This document shows, in pieces, positions 7,950-16,021 of a stretch of DNA of 41,604 bases; the first letter of the stretch is position 1; each line of letters begins with the position of its first letter. The notes beneath the pieces were generated by a model that searched no databases, was not told the origin of the DNA, and saw nothing but the letters and a program-made list of their open reading frames with translations. Source of the DNA: Alloyangia mangrovi. Lineage in GTDB: Bacteria; Pseudomonadota; Alphaproteobacteria; Rhodobacterales; Rhodobacteraceae. The stretch covers positions 1 to 41,604 of the forward strand of contig NZ_NTHN02000051.1 in the NCBI RefSeq assembly GCF_002300555.2, read 5' to 3'. Both the position numbers and the translations under genes were made by a program.

Positions 7950-10070
7950 TCAGAGCGGCAGGCGGTAGACCGAGATCATGTCGCCCACCGAGGGCTTCAG
8001 GATCGAGTTGCCGCCCGAGATGAAGGCGACATATTCGTGCCCGTCATGCTCATAGATGGCCGGGTTCGAGACCGAGGGCGCCTCGGTCAGGTCGCTCCAC
8101 AGCTCTTCGCCGCTCTGCAGGTCGTAGGCGCGGACCATGCCGTCCATCGTGCCGCCGATGAAGATCAGCCCGCCGGCGGTGATCGCAGGGCCGCCGATCG
8201 TCGGGGAGCCCCAGGCCTCGGGCATGTAGAAGCCGTAGCGCTGCGACATGCCGAAGGGTTTGCGCCAGAGCGTTTCGCCGGTGGTCATGTCGAGCGCCAT
8301 GATCTCGCCGAAGGGGGGCTCCCAGCAGGGCATGCCCCAGCGGTTCATCGCGCTCTGCAGCGACATGCCGTAGGGAGCGCCGGTCTGCGGGTGGAAGCCG
8401 CTCTCGCCGACGCCGGCCTGCCCGTTCGCGGCCTCGTAGTCCTCGCGCGACCATAGCTTGATGTGCTGAACGACGTGGCTGAGGTTCACCACGGCGATCT
8501 GGTGCTCGGGGTCGAAGCCGACGCCGCCCCATTGCACCACGCCCGCCGAGTTCGGATAGGCGCCAGCGCCTTCGCCCTCGGTGGTCGGCGCGGTATACAT
8601 GCCGTCGTAGGTCAGCTTGCTCCAGAGCTCAGAGCATTCGCCGAAAGAAGCGAGATCGGCCAGTTTCCACACGTCCGGCAGGCGCGACTGGTCGAGCAGC
8701 GGCTTGGGGATCGTGGGGAAGGGCTGGGTCGGCGCGTAGCGCTCGCCCTCGACTGTCCCCGCGGGGACAGGGCGTTCCTCGATCGGCCAGACGTCCTCGC
8801 CGGTTTCGCGGTTCACCACGAAGAGAAAGCCCATCTTGGTGGCCTGCATCAACGCCGGGATCTCCTCGCCATTGACGGTGATGTCCATCAGGGTGGGGGC
8901 GGAGTTGATGTCATAATCCCAGATGTCGTGATGCACCCATTGCCGCGACCAGATTACCTCGCCGGTGTTCACGTCGAGCGCGGTGGTCGAGGTGGCATAG
9001 GGGATGTCCTCGGTGCGGTTGCCGCCCCAGTAGTTGGGCGAGGGCGAGGCCACGGGCAGGTAGACGATGCCGCGCTCCTCGTCGGCGCTCATCGCGGTCC
9101 AGACGTTGGCGGTGCCGGTCTTTTCGCGGATGCTCTCGGGGATGGTGTCGAAGGTCCATTCCAGCTCGCCCGACTGCGCGTTGACCGAGAAGACCGAGCC
9201 CGGAGGCGCCTCGGCCCAATCCCAGTCATTGCCCGCCCAGCCGATGATCACGTGGTCGCCGACGATGGTCGGCGGCTGCAGCAGCGACAGCGGCCAGCGG
9301 TCGTTGACGGTATTCCACTGGTTGACGTCGAGCACGCCGCCATCGGCGAAATCCTCGCAGGGCTTGCCGGTGTCCGCGTCCATGGCAAAGAGCCGCGCAT
9401 CCATGGTGCCGAGATAGACGATCTTCTGGCAGGCCGCGCCCTCCTGCGGCTCGGCGGCCTCCCAATAGGCGACACCGCGGTTCTTGAGCGCGGGCTGCGT
9501 GAGGGCTTCGAGCTTGGACTGGCTGTCGAAGGACCAGACTTCCTCGCCGGTAGAGGGGTCGAGCGCCAGCACCCGGTAAAAGGGTGTGCCGATGTAGAGC
9601 ATGCCGTTGGCGTAGATCGGGGTGGCGGACCAGACGGTTGCGGGCAGATCGCCCGAGCCGTCCGAGACGTCGCCGGTCTCGACCCGCCAGGCCAGTTCCA
9701 TGTCGCCGACGTTTTCCGGGGTGATCTGGTCGAGCGGCGAGTATTTCGCGCCCGAGACCTGCCCGTGGAAGCTGGGCCATCCGGTGCCGGGTGTGGGGAC
9801 CTTGGCATCGGACGAGGGGCGCGCGGCGGGCACTTCCACGGTGATCGTCTCGGCGTTGGGCTCGGGCTCGCTGTCGTCCTGCGCCTCGGGGGCCGGTGTT
9901 GCGGGGCCGTCCTCCGTTGCCGTTGCACCGGGCGGCGGGGTCTCGGGGGTCTCGGTTTCAGGCGCGGCGCTTTCGGGCTGGGCTGGGGGTGTCGGCGTGT
10001 CTGCCTGCTGTGCGAAGGCGGGGCCGGCGAGCAGCGCGAGCAGGGCGGTGCTGCGGAGGAGAGGGGTCAT
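7950..10070 (-). CDS. Periplasmic PQQ-dependent (glucose/polyol-type) dehydrogenase
   Basis: The 706-residue protein starts with a Sec signal peptide (MTPLLRSTALLALLAGPAFA), then a Pro/Glu/Thr-rich linker to about residue 80, then an eight-bladed quinoprotein propeller with repeated blade-closing motifs such as LDPSTGEEVWSF, VNAQSGELEWTF, LDVNTGEVIWSR and YDLQSGEELWSD. The WPSFHGQVSGAKYSPLDQI opening is that of membrane-bound glucose/quinate/glycerol dehydrogenases, which oxidise sugars or polyols in the periplasm and pass electrons to ubiquinone. Unlike E. coli Gcd it lacks the N-terminal membrane domain. The gene upstream encodes a small membrane protein and overlaps by four bases (ATGA), so the two are translationally coupled. 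Substrate is inferred as glucose from the neighbouring sugar transporter. Confidence 0.9.
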   Translation of the reverse strand: MTPLLRSTALLALLAGPAFAQQADTPTPPAQPESAAPETETPETPPPGATATEDGPATPAPEAQDDSEPEPNAETITVEVPAARPSSDAKVPTPGTGWPSFHGQVSGAKYSPLDQITPENVGDMELAWRVETGDVSDGSGDLPATVWSATPIYANGMLYIGTPFYRVLALDPSTGEEVWSFDSQSKLEALTQPALKNRGVAYWEAAEPQEGAACQKIVYLGTMDARLFAMDADTGKPCEDFADGGVLDVNQWNTVNDRWPLSLLQPPTIVGDHVIIGWAGNDWDWAEAPPGSVFSVNAQSGELEWTFDTIPESIREKTGTANVWTAMSADEERGIVYLPVASPSPNYWGGNRTEDIPYATSTTALDVNTGEVIWSRQWVHHDIWDYDINSAPTLMDITVNGEEIPALMQATKMGFLFVVNRETGEDVWPIEERPVPAGTVEGERYAPTQPFPTIPKPLLDQSRLPDVWKLADLASFGECSELWSKLTYDGMYTAPTTEGEGAGAYPNSAGVVQWGGVGFDPEHQIAVVNLSHVVQHIKLWSREDYEAANGQAGVGESGFHPQTGAPYGMSLQSAMNRWGMPCWEPPFGEIMALDMTTGETLWRKPFGMSQRYGFYMPEAWGSPTIGGPAITAGGLIFIGGTMDGMVRAYDLQSGEELWSDLTEAPSVSNPAIYEHDGHEYVAFISGGNSILKPSVGDMISVYRLPL

Positions 10071-10408
10071 GCGTAGGCTCCTTCCGGGCCGGAGAGCGCG
10101 GCGATCCAGCCGAGCGCGCAGATGCCAAGCGCGGCCAGCATCACCCATTGGTGCATCAGGAAGGTGGCAAAGGCGGTGAGCAGCAGGCCGAGGGCAAGCA
10201 GCAGCAGCAGGAAGACGCGCAGGCCGCGGCCCCGGGCGCGCACCATCAGGGCCGCTCCGAGCAGCAGGCAGAACGCACCGAAGGCGCCTGCAAGCGGACC
10301 CCAGGCCCCGGTCACGCCGGTGAGTGGGGCGAAATAGGCGTAGAGGCCGCAGCCGAGCGCGACCAGCGCCGAGACCATCATGACGGTCAGGCCGGTTCGA
10401 TAGGACAT
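10067..10408 (-). CDS. Small membrane protein, likely anchor subunit of the PQQ dehydrogenase
   Basis: The 113-residue protein has about four hydrophobic helices with short loops (MSYRTGLTVMMVSALVALG at the start, then segments around residues 33-50, 58-78 and 85-108). In Gcd-type quinoprotein dehydrogenases a comparable membrane domain is fused to the N-terminus of the catalytic propeller and carries the ubiquinone contact. Here it is a separate gene whose stop overlaps the dehydrogenase start by four bases. I infer that it anchors the propeller and links it to the quinone pool. The family identity is by position and topology rather than by clear motifs. Confidence 0.78.
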   Translation of the reverse strand: MSYRTGLTVMMVSALVALGCGLYAYFAPLTGVTGAWGPLAGAFGAFCLLLGAALMVRARGRGLRVFLLLLLALGLLLTAFATFLMHQWVMLAALGICALGWIAALSGPEGAYA

Positions 10409-10528
10409 GAGAGGTTCCCGTTCAGTTTCACGGCGGGTCGCGCTGCGGGGGCTCGCGGCCACGTCCCTTTAAGGAGTAGGGCGCAATCCCGAACTGGCAA
10501 ATTTCCGCGCGTTATCAGCTCGGGCGGC

Positions 10529-11983
10529 TCAACCTCGCCGGATGGTGAGAACCGCGCGCAGACCGTGCGGCGCCGTCTCGAAGTGCAGATCGCCGCCGTG
10601 CATGATGGCGATGGTCGACACGATACTCAGCCCCAACCCGATGCCGTCGCTCGAGCGGGCGTTGGCGCCGCGGCGGAAGGGGGCCATCAGCGCCTCGATC
10701 TCTTCGGTGGAGCGCATGCCGCTCTCGTCCTCGACGGTGATCGTGGCGGTCTCGGCACTGGCCTCGAGCCGCAACCGAGCGCTGCGCCCGTATTTCAGCG
10801 CGTTGTCCACGAGGTTTGACACGGCGCGCTGGATCGAAACCGGGCGGGCGGTGACGATGACCCGATGCGCGCCCTCGATCACCTGCGTGCCGCGCCGCGA
10901 CGTGAAGAGCGACTGCCCGCCGCGCAGCACCATGGGCTCGACGGCGGCGAGGCTCACCGGCTGGCCCATGTCGCGGTAATCGTCCACCAGCGCCTCGACC
11001 AGTGCCGAGAGCGACAGCTCGCGCGGCGCTTCGACGTTCAGCTCGGCGCGGGTGTAGGTCAGGGCGCTTTCGATGATCGCGGTCATCTGGTCGATGTCGG
11101 CCTCGAACCGGGCCCGCAGCGCGTCGTCCTCGATCAGCGCCGAGCGCAGCCGCAGCCGGGTCGCAGGCGTGCCAAGGTCGTGGCTGACCCCCGAGAGCAC
11201 CACCGCGCGCTTGGCGAGCTGTTCGCGCTCGGCCTCGAGGTAGGTGTTCACCGCGCCGACGATGGCGCGAAGCTCGGCGGGGCCCGTGGCCTCGTAGCTC
11301 TCGGGTCCGCCGAGGCGGCGGCGTGCGGCGAGGGCGGCGGCGAACTCGGTGAAGCGGGCGGCGGTGCCGGTGACCAGCGTGAAGATCACCCCGAGCGCCA
11401 GCAGCGACAGGCCGATGGCGGGCAGGCGCAGATCGGCGGGGGCGGCCTCGCACCCCCAGACACCGGGCGCTTCGACGCGCAGCCAGTCGCCTGCGTCCGG
11501 GCGGGCGATGATCTGCGGGTGACTGCAGTAGCGCGCCATCAGCCGGGTAAGCTGGCCGAGCGTCTCCTCGGGGCGCTGGCCGGGGCGCGAGGGCAACTCG
11601 GCGATGCGGTATTGCAACCCGTCCGAGATCACGGCGAGCTGCAGCCCGGGGCCACCGGTGCCGTCGGGCAGGATGGGGGCGAGGGTGACATAGGCGGGCC
11701 TTGGCAGGGCCGAGAGCTGCGCGAAACTGCCTTGCTCGGCGCGCTCGGCGTCGGCGGGCTCCAGCGGGGCGAGGCTGACACCCTCGGGCGGGGCCAGTCC
11801 CCGGGCGAGGGTGCCATAGAGCAGGAGACCCGCCCGCTCGGCGCGGTCGAGATGCGTTGTCCAGCGGGTCTGCGACAGGCTCCACATGCCGGTGATCACC
11901 ACCCCGGTCAGCGCCGCGGCGAGGATCAGCAGCGTGCCCGAGAAGCGCAGGCTCGGGCCGCCGGGGCCTGTGGCCTCGGTCAT
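10529..11983 (-). CDS. Sensor histidine kinase of a sugar-responsive two-component system
   Basis: The 484-residue inner-membrane kinase has membrane segments at about 15-35 and 188-207, with a roughly 150-residue periplasmic sensor domain between them, a short linker/HAMP-like region, the phosphoacceptor box SGVSHDLGTPATRLRL and an ATPase domain with N-box VDNALKYG and G2 box DGIGLGLSIV. The G1 region reads VEDESGMRS rather than the canonical DxGxG, a mild deviation, and the usual HDLRTP is HDLGTP. Its start overlaps the regulator stop by four bases. With the divergent sugar ABC operon and the PQQ dehydrogenase this arrangement recalls GtrS/GltR of pseudomonads, which control glucose uptake; the ligand is therefore inferred to be a sugar or sugar acid. 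Confidence 0.88.
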   Translation of the reverse strand: MTEATGPGGPSLRFSGTLLILAAALTGVVITGMWSLSQTRWTTHLDRAERAGLLLYGTLARGLAPPEGVSLAPLEPADAERAEQGSFAQLSALPRPAYVTLAPILPDGTGGPGLQLAVISDGLQYRIAELPSRPGQRPEETLGQLTRLMARYCSHPQIIARPDAGDWLRVEAPGVWGCEAAPADLRLPAIGLSLLALGVIFTLVTGTAARFTEFAAALAARRRLGGPESYEATGPAELRAIVGAVNTYLEAEREQLAKRAVVLSGVSHDLGTPATRLRLRSALIEDDALRARFEADIDQMTAIIESALTYTRAELNVEAPRELSLSALVEALVDDYRDMGQPVSLAAVEPMVLRGGQSLFTSRRGTQVIEGAHRVIVTARPVSIQRAVSNLVDNALKYGRSARLRLEASAETATITVEDESGMRSTEEIEALMAPFRRGANARSSDGIGLGLSIVSTIAIMHGGDLHFETAPHGLRAVLTIRRG

Positions 11984-12714
11984 GTCTCCTCGGTGGTCAC
12001 ATCCACCGCGAACACGTAGCCAACGCCGCGCTCGGTGCGCAGCATCTGCGGCTCCTTCGGCGTCTTCTCGATCTTCGAGCGCAACCGCCCGACCAGCACG
12101 TCGATGGCCCGGCCTTGCGCGTCCTCGGTGCCGCCCTCGCCGGTGACGTCGAGCGCCGCGGCGATCTCTTCTCGGGTGAGCGGGATGAAGGGATTGGCCA
12201 GCAGCGCCTGCAGCAGCATGGTCTCGCGCCGCGACAGCGCCACCTGGAAACCCTCGGGCGAGGTCACCTCCTCGCGCTTGGCGTCGTACCGCCAGCCGGC
12301 GAAGCGAAAGGCCTGCGTGCGGCGGCGGTGGGCCAGCGAGGCGGTGCGGCGGGTGCGGGCCAGCACCGCGCGCACCTGCGCCACCATCAGCTCGGGGTTG
12401 AAGGGCTTGGCGATGTAGTCATCCGCGCCGACCTCGTAGCCCGCCATGCGCTGATGATCGGCAGAGAGTGCCGAGACCATGATGATCGGCACGTCCTGCT
12501 CGCGGCGCAGCTGGGCGCAGATCTCGAGCCCGCTCTCGTCGCCGAGCATGACGTCGAGCAGAATGAGGTCGATCCGCCCGGCCTCCATGGCGGTGGTGAT
12601 TTCGGCCAAGTTCTGCGCGCCATGCGCGATGAATCCCTGTCTTTGCAGGAACTGTGTCATCATGCTGCGCATCTCGGAATCATCGTCGACGACCAGCAGT
12701 CTTGAGATGGTCAC
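11980..12714 (-). CDS. OmpR-family response regulator
   Basis: The 244-residue regulator has a receiver domain with acidic pocket VVDDDSE, phosphoacceptor Asp54 in ILLDVMLGDE and Lys103 in YIAKPFNPE, then a winged-helix DNA-binding domain (about 135-240) with LSRRETMLLQALL, IDVLVGRLRSKIEK and the final RGVGYVF. The start is a GTG at 12714 preceded by GAGGAGAG at a good distance; no suitable ATG exists. It is co-transcribed with the kinase. The divergent intergenic region holds two CTGTAACAG copies ten bases apart, the spacing OmpR-family dimers use, so it probably controls both its own operon and the sugar ABC operon. Confidence 0.9.
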   Translation of the reverse strand: MTISRLLVVDDDSEMRSMMTQFLQRQGFIAHGAQNLAEITTAMEAGRIDLILLDVMLGDESGLEICAQLRREQDVPIIMVSALSADHQRMAGYEVGADDYIAKPFNPELMVAQVRAVLARTRRTASLAHRRRTQAFRFAGWRYDAKREEVTSPEGFQVALSRRETMLLQALLANPFIPLTREEIAAALDVTGEGGTEDAQGRAIDVLVGRLRSKIEKTPKEPQMLRTERGVGYVFAVDVTTEET

Positions 12715-12770
12715 ACGTCTCTCCTCGCGGCGGGGTCCGGCGCGGAGTTTTTCCCCGGTCCGGCAGTCTT

Positions 12771-12805
12771 GGCAATCGTGCTGTAACAGCCTGTAACAGA
12801 TTGCC
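12771..12805. promoter_or_regulatory. Composite operator between regulator and sugar ABC operon
   Basis: Two identical 9-mers CTGTAACAG (12781-12789 and 12791-12799) stand ten bases apart, and each is itself symmetric (CTGT-A-ACAG). They are framed by an inverted repeat, GGCAATC at 12771-12777 and GATTGCC at 12799-12805. Ten-base head-to-tail spacing fits an OmpR-family dimer. The element sits about 57 bases above the regulator start and 123 bases above the binding-protein gene, where it could act on both. Confidence 0.65.
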
Positions 12806-12927
12806 GGGATTTCTGAAGGGATGCTGCGCAGCGGCGTGGGGTAAGGACTTGCCGACCCGCGGGGCCAAAGCGCAGGATTTCGCCCACCGCCGTCCAAGGG
12901 GGCGGCACGTATGGGAGGAATACCGAT

Positions 12928-14172
12928 ATGAAATATACCGCAAAAGCGGCGATCTCCGCGCTCGCCCTGACGGTTGCCGGCGTGGCGCATGCCGAGCCGC
13001 AGGCCGAGGTTCTGCACTGGTGGACCGCCGGTGGCGAGGCAAAGGCCGTCGCCGTCCTGCAGGAAGAGTTCTCGGAAAACGGCGGCACCTGGACCGACAT
13101 GCCGGTCGCCGGTGGCGGCGGTGACGCCGCGATGACCGCGCTGCGCGCCCGCGTCCTGTCGGGCAACGCGCCGACCGCCGTGCAGCTCAAGGGTCCGGCG
13201 ATCCAGGAATGGTACGAAGAGGGCGTTCTCGCCGACATCTCTTCGGTTGCCGAAGCCGAGGGCTGGGCCGACGTGCTGCCCGCACAGATCGCCGAGCACA
13301 TGAAGTGCGAAGGCTCCTGGTGCGCCGCGCCGGTGAACGTGCACCGCGTTGACTGGATCTGGGCCAACAAGTCGGTTCTGGACGCCAACGGCATCGAGAT
13401 GCCGACCACCTGGGACGAGTTCAACGCCGCAGCCGAGAAGCTGAAGGCGGCGGGCGTCATCCCCCTGGCGCACGGCGGCCAATCCTGGCAGGACGCCACC
13501 GTCTTCGAGACCGTTGTGCTCGGCCTCGGCGGCCCCGAGTTCTTCCAGAAGGCACTCGTGGATCTTGACCAGGACGCGCTGACCTCGGACACGATGGTCA
13601 AGGTGTTCGACGAGATGCGCATCCTGCGCGGCTACGTCGACGACAACTTCTCGGGCCGTGACTGGAACCTCGCGACTGCGATGGTGATGAACGGCGAAGC
13701 CGCCTTCCAGATCATGGGCGACTGGGCCAAGGGCGAATTCCTGGCCGCCGGCAAGGTGCCGGGCGAGGACTTCCTCTGCGCCGCGACCCCGGGCGAGGGC
13801 TACCTCTACAACGTCGACAGCTTCGCGATGTTCGACGTCGATGGCGACGACAAGAAGGCCGGGCAGGAACTGCTCGCCAAGCTGATCGTCGGCCCGAACT
13901 TCCAGAAGGTGTTCAACCTCAACAAGGGCTCGATCCCGGTCCGCACCGACGTCTCGCTCGACGAGTTCGACGACTGCGCGGTCAAATCCTCCGAGGACAT
14001 GAAGGCCAGCGCCGAGAACGGCTCGCTGCTGCCCTCCTACGCCCACGGCATGGCACTGCGCGGCGCGCAGTCCGGCGCGATCACCGACGTGGTGACGGCG
14101 CATTTCAACTCGGACATGAGCTCCGAGGACGCGGTGAAGATGCTCGCGGACGCTGTCGCGAACTCGATGTAA
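12928..14172 (+). CDS. Sugar ABC transporter, periplasmic substrate-binding protein
   Basis: The 414-residue protein has a Sec signal peptide (MKYTAKAAISALALTVAGVAHA, cut near residue 22) and the extracellular solute-binding family 1 fold. LHWWTAGGEAKA, NAPTAVQLKGP, VHRVDWIWANKSVLD and the hinge segment around GGQSWQDATVFE closely resemble glucose/mannose-binding proteins of the GtsA type. GGAGGA upstream of the ATG is a strong ribosome site. It is first in a four-gene operon and is separated from the permeases by a GC-rich hairpin, as is common for highly expressed binding proteins. Glucose or mannose is the inferred ligand. Confidence 0.92.
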   Translation: MKYTAKAAISALALTVAGVAHAEPQAEVLHWWTAGGEAKAVAVLQEEFSENGGTWTDMPVAGGGGDAAMTALRARVLSGNAPTAVQLKGPAIQEWYEEGVLADISSVAEAEGWADVLPAQIAEHMKCEGSWCAAPVNVHRVDWIWANKSVLDANGIEMPTTWDEFNAAAEKLKAAGVIPLAHGGQSWQDATVFETVVLGLGGPEFFQKALVDLDQDALTSDTMVKVFDEMRILRGYVDDNFSGRDWNLATAMVMNGEAAFQIMGDWAKGEFLAAGKVPGEDFLCAATPGEGYLYNVDSFAMFDVDGDDKKAGQELLAKLIVGPNFQKVFNLNKGSIPVRTDVSLDEFDDCAVKSSEDMKASAENGSLLPSYAHGMALRGAQSGAITDVVTAHFNSDMSSEDAVKMLADAVANSM

Positions 14173-14200
14173 TCGTCCCCGGTCTTCGACCAAACCCAAG

Positions 14201-14226
14201 CGGGCCCGTCTCACGGGGCGGGCCCG
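14201..14226 (+). repeat. Intercistronic hairpin between binding protein and permease genes
   Basis: Two copies of the self-complementary octamer CGGGCCCG (14201-14208 and 14219-14226) form a stable stem in the 69-base gap. There is no T-tract. Such hairpins protect the 3' end of the binding-protein message and lower permease expression in many ABC operons. Confidence 0.65.
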
Positions 14227-14241
14227 TCAAAGGAGAACACC

Positions 14242-15111
14242 ATGGCCAAATGGTTCGAAACCCATTTGCCGAAGATCGTGCTGGCGCCCAGCTTCATCGC
14301 GGTCCTGATCTTCGTCTACGGCTTCATCGGCTGGACCGCCTGGGTGTCGCTCACCCGCTCCAAGCTGATGCCGCGCTACGAGATCGACGGCTTCATCCAA
14401 TACGACCGGCTCTTTGCCTCCCCGCGCTGGGACACGGCAATGAACAACCTCTACATCTTCGGGGGCATGTTCATCGTCATCTCGCTGGTGCTGGGGCTGA
14501 TCCTCGCCATCCTGCTCGACCAGCAGATCCGCGTCGAGGGCGCGATCCGCACGATCTACCTCTACCCCATGGCGCTGTCGATGATCGTCACCGGCACCGC
14601 GTGGAAATGGATCCTGAACCCGGGCCTCGGCGTGCAGGCCATGGTGCAGGGCTGGGGGTTCGAGAACTTCAAGTTCGACTGGCTGGTGAACCCGGACATG
14701 GCCATCTACACGGTGGTGATGGCGGCGATCTGGCAGAGCTCGGGCTTTGTCATGGCGCTCTTTCTCGCCGGGCTGCGCTCGGTCGATACCGAGATCATCC
14801 GCGCGGCGCAGATCGACGGCATCCCGACCTGGCGCGTCTACACCGCGATCATCATCCCCTCAATGGCGCCGATCTTCCTGTCGGCCTTCATCGTGCTGGC
14901 GCACCTCGCCATCAAGAGCTTCGACCTGGTGATCGCGCTGACCGGCGGCGGCCCCGGCTATGCCACCGACCTGCCGGCCACCTACATGTACGCGATGGCC
15001 TTCTCGCGCGGCGACGTCGGCCAGGCGGCCAGCTCGGCGATGATCATGATGATGGTGATCTTCATCATCGTGGTGCCCTATCTCTATTCCGAACTGAGGG
15101 CGAAAAAATGA
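14242..15111 (+). CDS. Sugar ABC transporter permease (MalF type)
   Basis: The 289-residue inner-membrane permease has six predicted helices and the cytoplasmic EAA loop EIIRAAQIDGIPTWRVYTAI around residues 185-205, which docks with the ATPase. AAAGGAGAA precedes the ATG. The stop overlaps the next permease start by four bases (ATGA), showing coupled translation. As the first permease of a CUT1 carbohydrate system it pairs with the following gene. Confidence 0.93.
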   Translation: MAKWFETHLPKIVLAPSFIAVLIFVYGFIGWTAWVSLTRSKLMPRYEIDGFIQYDRLFASPRWDTAMNNLYIFGGMFIVISLVLGLILAILLDQQIRVEGAIRTIYLYPMALSMIVTGTAWKWILNPGLGVQAMVQGWGFENFKFDWLVNPDMAIYTVVMAAIWQSSGFVMALFLAGLRSVDTEIIRAAQIDGIPTWRVYTAIIIPSMAPIFLSAFIVLAHLAIKSFDLVIALTGGGPGYATDLPATYMYAMAFSRGDVGQAASSAMIMMMVIFIIVVPYLYSELRAKK

Positions 15112-16016
15112 CTGATGTCTCCGCAACGCCCACTGCCGCCGCGGCGGCCCGCTCGCAGGGCGCGGGCATGAAGACCGCGCTGCGCTGGGGACTCTACCTG
15201 ATCCTCGGCCTCTTCGCGGTCTACTACCTGATGCCGCTCTTCGTGATGCTCACCACCTCGCTCAAGAGCCTCGAGGAGATCCGCACGGGCGATCTCGTCG
15301 CGCTTCCGCGCGAAGTCACATTCGACGCCTGGGCCAAGGCCTGGTCCGGCGCCTGCACCGGCATCCAATGCGAGGGCGTGCGTCCCTACTTCTGGAACTC
15401 GGTGCTGATCGCCGTGCCCGGGGTGCTGATCTCGACCCTGCTGGGGGCGGTGAACGGCTATGTGATCGCGCAATGGCGCTTCAAGGGCGCGAACATCATC
15501 TTCGCGCTGATGCTCTTCGGCTGCTTCATCCCGTTCCAGGTGGTGTTGCTGCCCATGGCGCGGCTGCTCGGCCTGATGGGCATCGCGGGCACCATTCCGG
15601 GCCTCGTCTTCGTGCACGTCATCTACGGCATCGGTTTCACTACGCTGTTCTTCCGCAACTACTACGTCACGATCCCGCAGGAGCTGGTGAAAGCGGCCAA
15701 GGTCGACGGCGCGGGCTTCCTGCGCATCTTCTGGTCGATCTTTCTGCCGCTCAGCATCCCGATCATCGTGGTCAGCGTGATCTGGCAGTTCACCCAGATC
15801 TGGAACGACTTCCTCTTCGGTGTCTCCTTCAGCTCGGCCGGCACCCAGCCGGTGACCGTGGCGCTCAACAACATCGTCAACTCGACGACGGGCGTGAAGG
15901 AATACAACGTCGACATGGCCGCCGCGATCATCGCCGCGCTGCCGACCCTCCTCGTCTACGTCGTCGCCGGCAAATACTTCATCCGCGGTCTGACCGCCGG
16001 ATCCGTCAAAGGATGA
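15108..16016 (+). CDS. Sugar ABC transporter permease (MalG type)
   Basis: The 302-residue permease has a short Ala/Thr-rich N-terminus, six helices and the EAA loop ELVKAAKVDGAGFLRIFWSI near residues 190-210. The ATG at 15108 overlaps the upstream permease stop. With its partner it forms the CUT1 membrane channel; the second half (FTQIWNDFLFGVSFSS) is typical of glucose/mannose-type MalG proteins. Confidence 0.93.
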   Translation: MTDVSATPTAAAAARSQGAGMKTALRWGLYLILGLFAVYYLMPLFVMLTTSLKSLEEIRTGDLVALPREVTFDAWAKAWSGACTGIQCEGVRPYFWNSVLIAVPGVLISTLLGAVNGYVIAQWRFKGANIIFALMLFGCFIPFQVVLLPMARLLGLMGIAGTIPGLVFVHVIYGIGFTTLFFRNYYVTIPQELVKAAKVDGAGFLRIFWSIFLPLSIPIIVVSVIWQFTQIWNDFLFGVSFSSAGTQPVTVALNNIVNSTTGVKEYNVDMAAAIIAALPTLLVYVVAGKYFIRGLTAGSVKG

Positions 16017-16021
16017 TCCCC

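Noticed and set aside
11980-14214. 744-codon minus-strand frame extending the response regulator upstream through the binding-protein gene
   Set aside because: Only the last 244 residues are a response regulator; the GTG at 12714 with its ribosome site is the real start.
16013-16021. Earlier ATG for the ABC ATPase overlapping the permease stop
   Set aside because: The AAAGGA ribosome site is correctly spaced for 16022, not for 16013.
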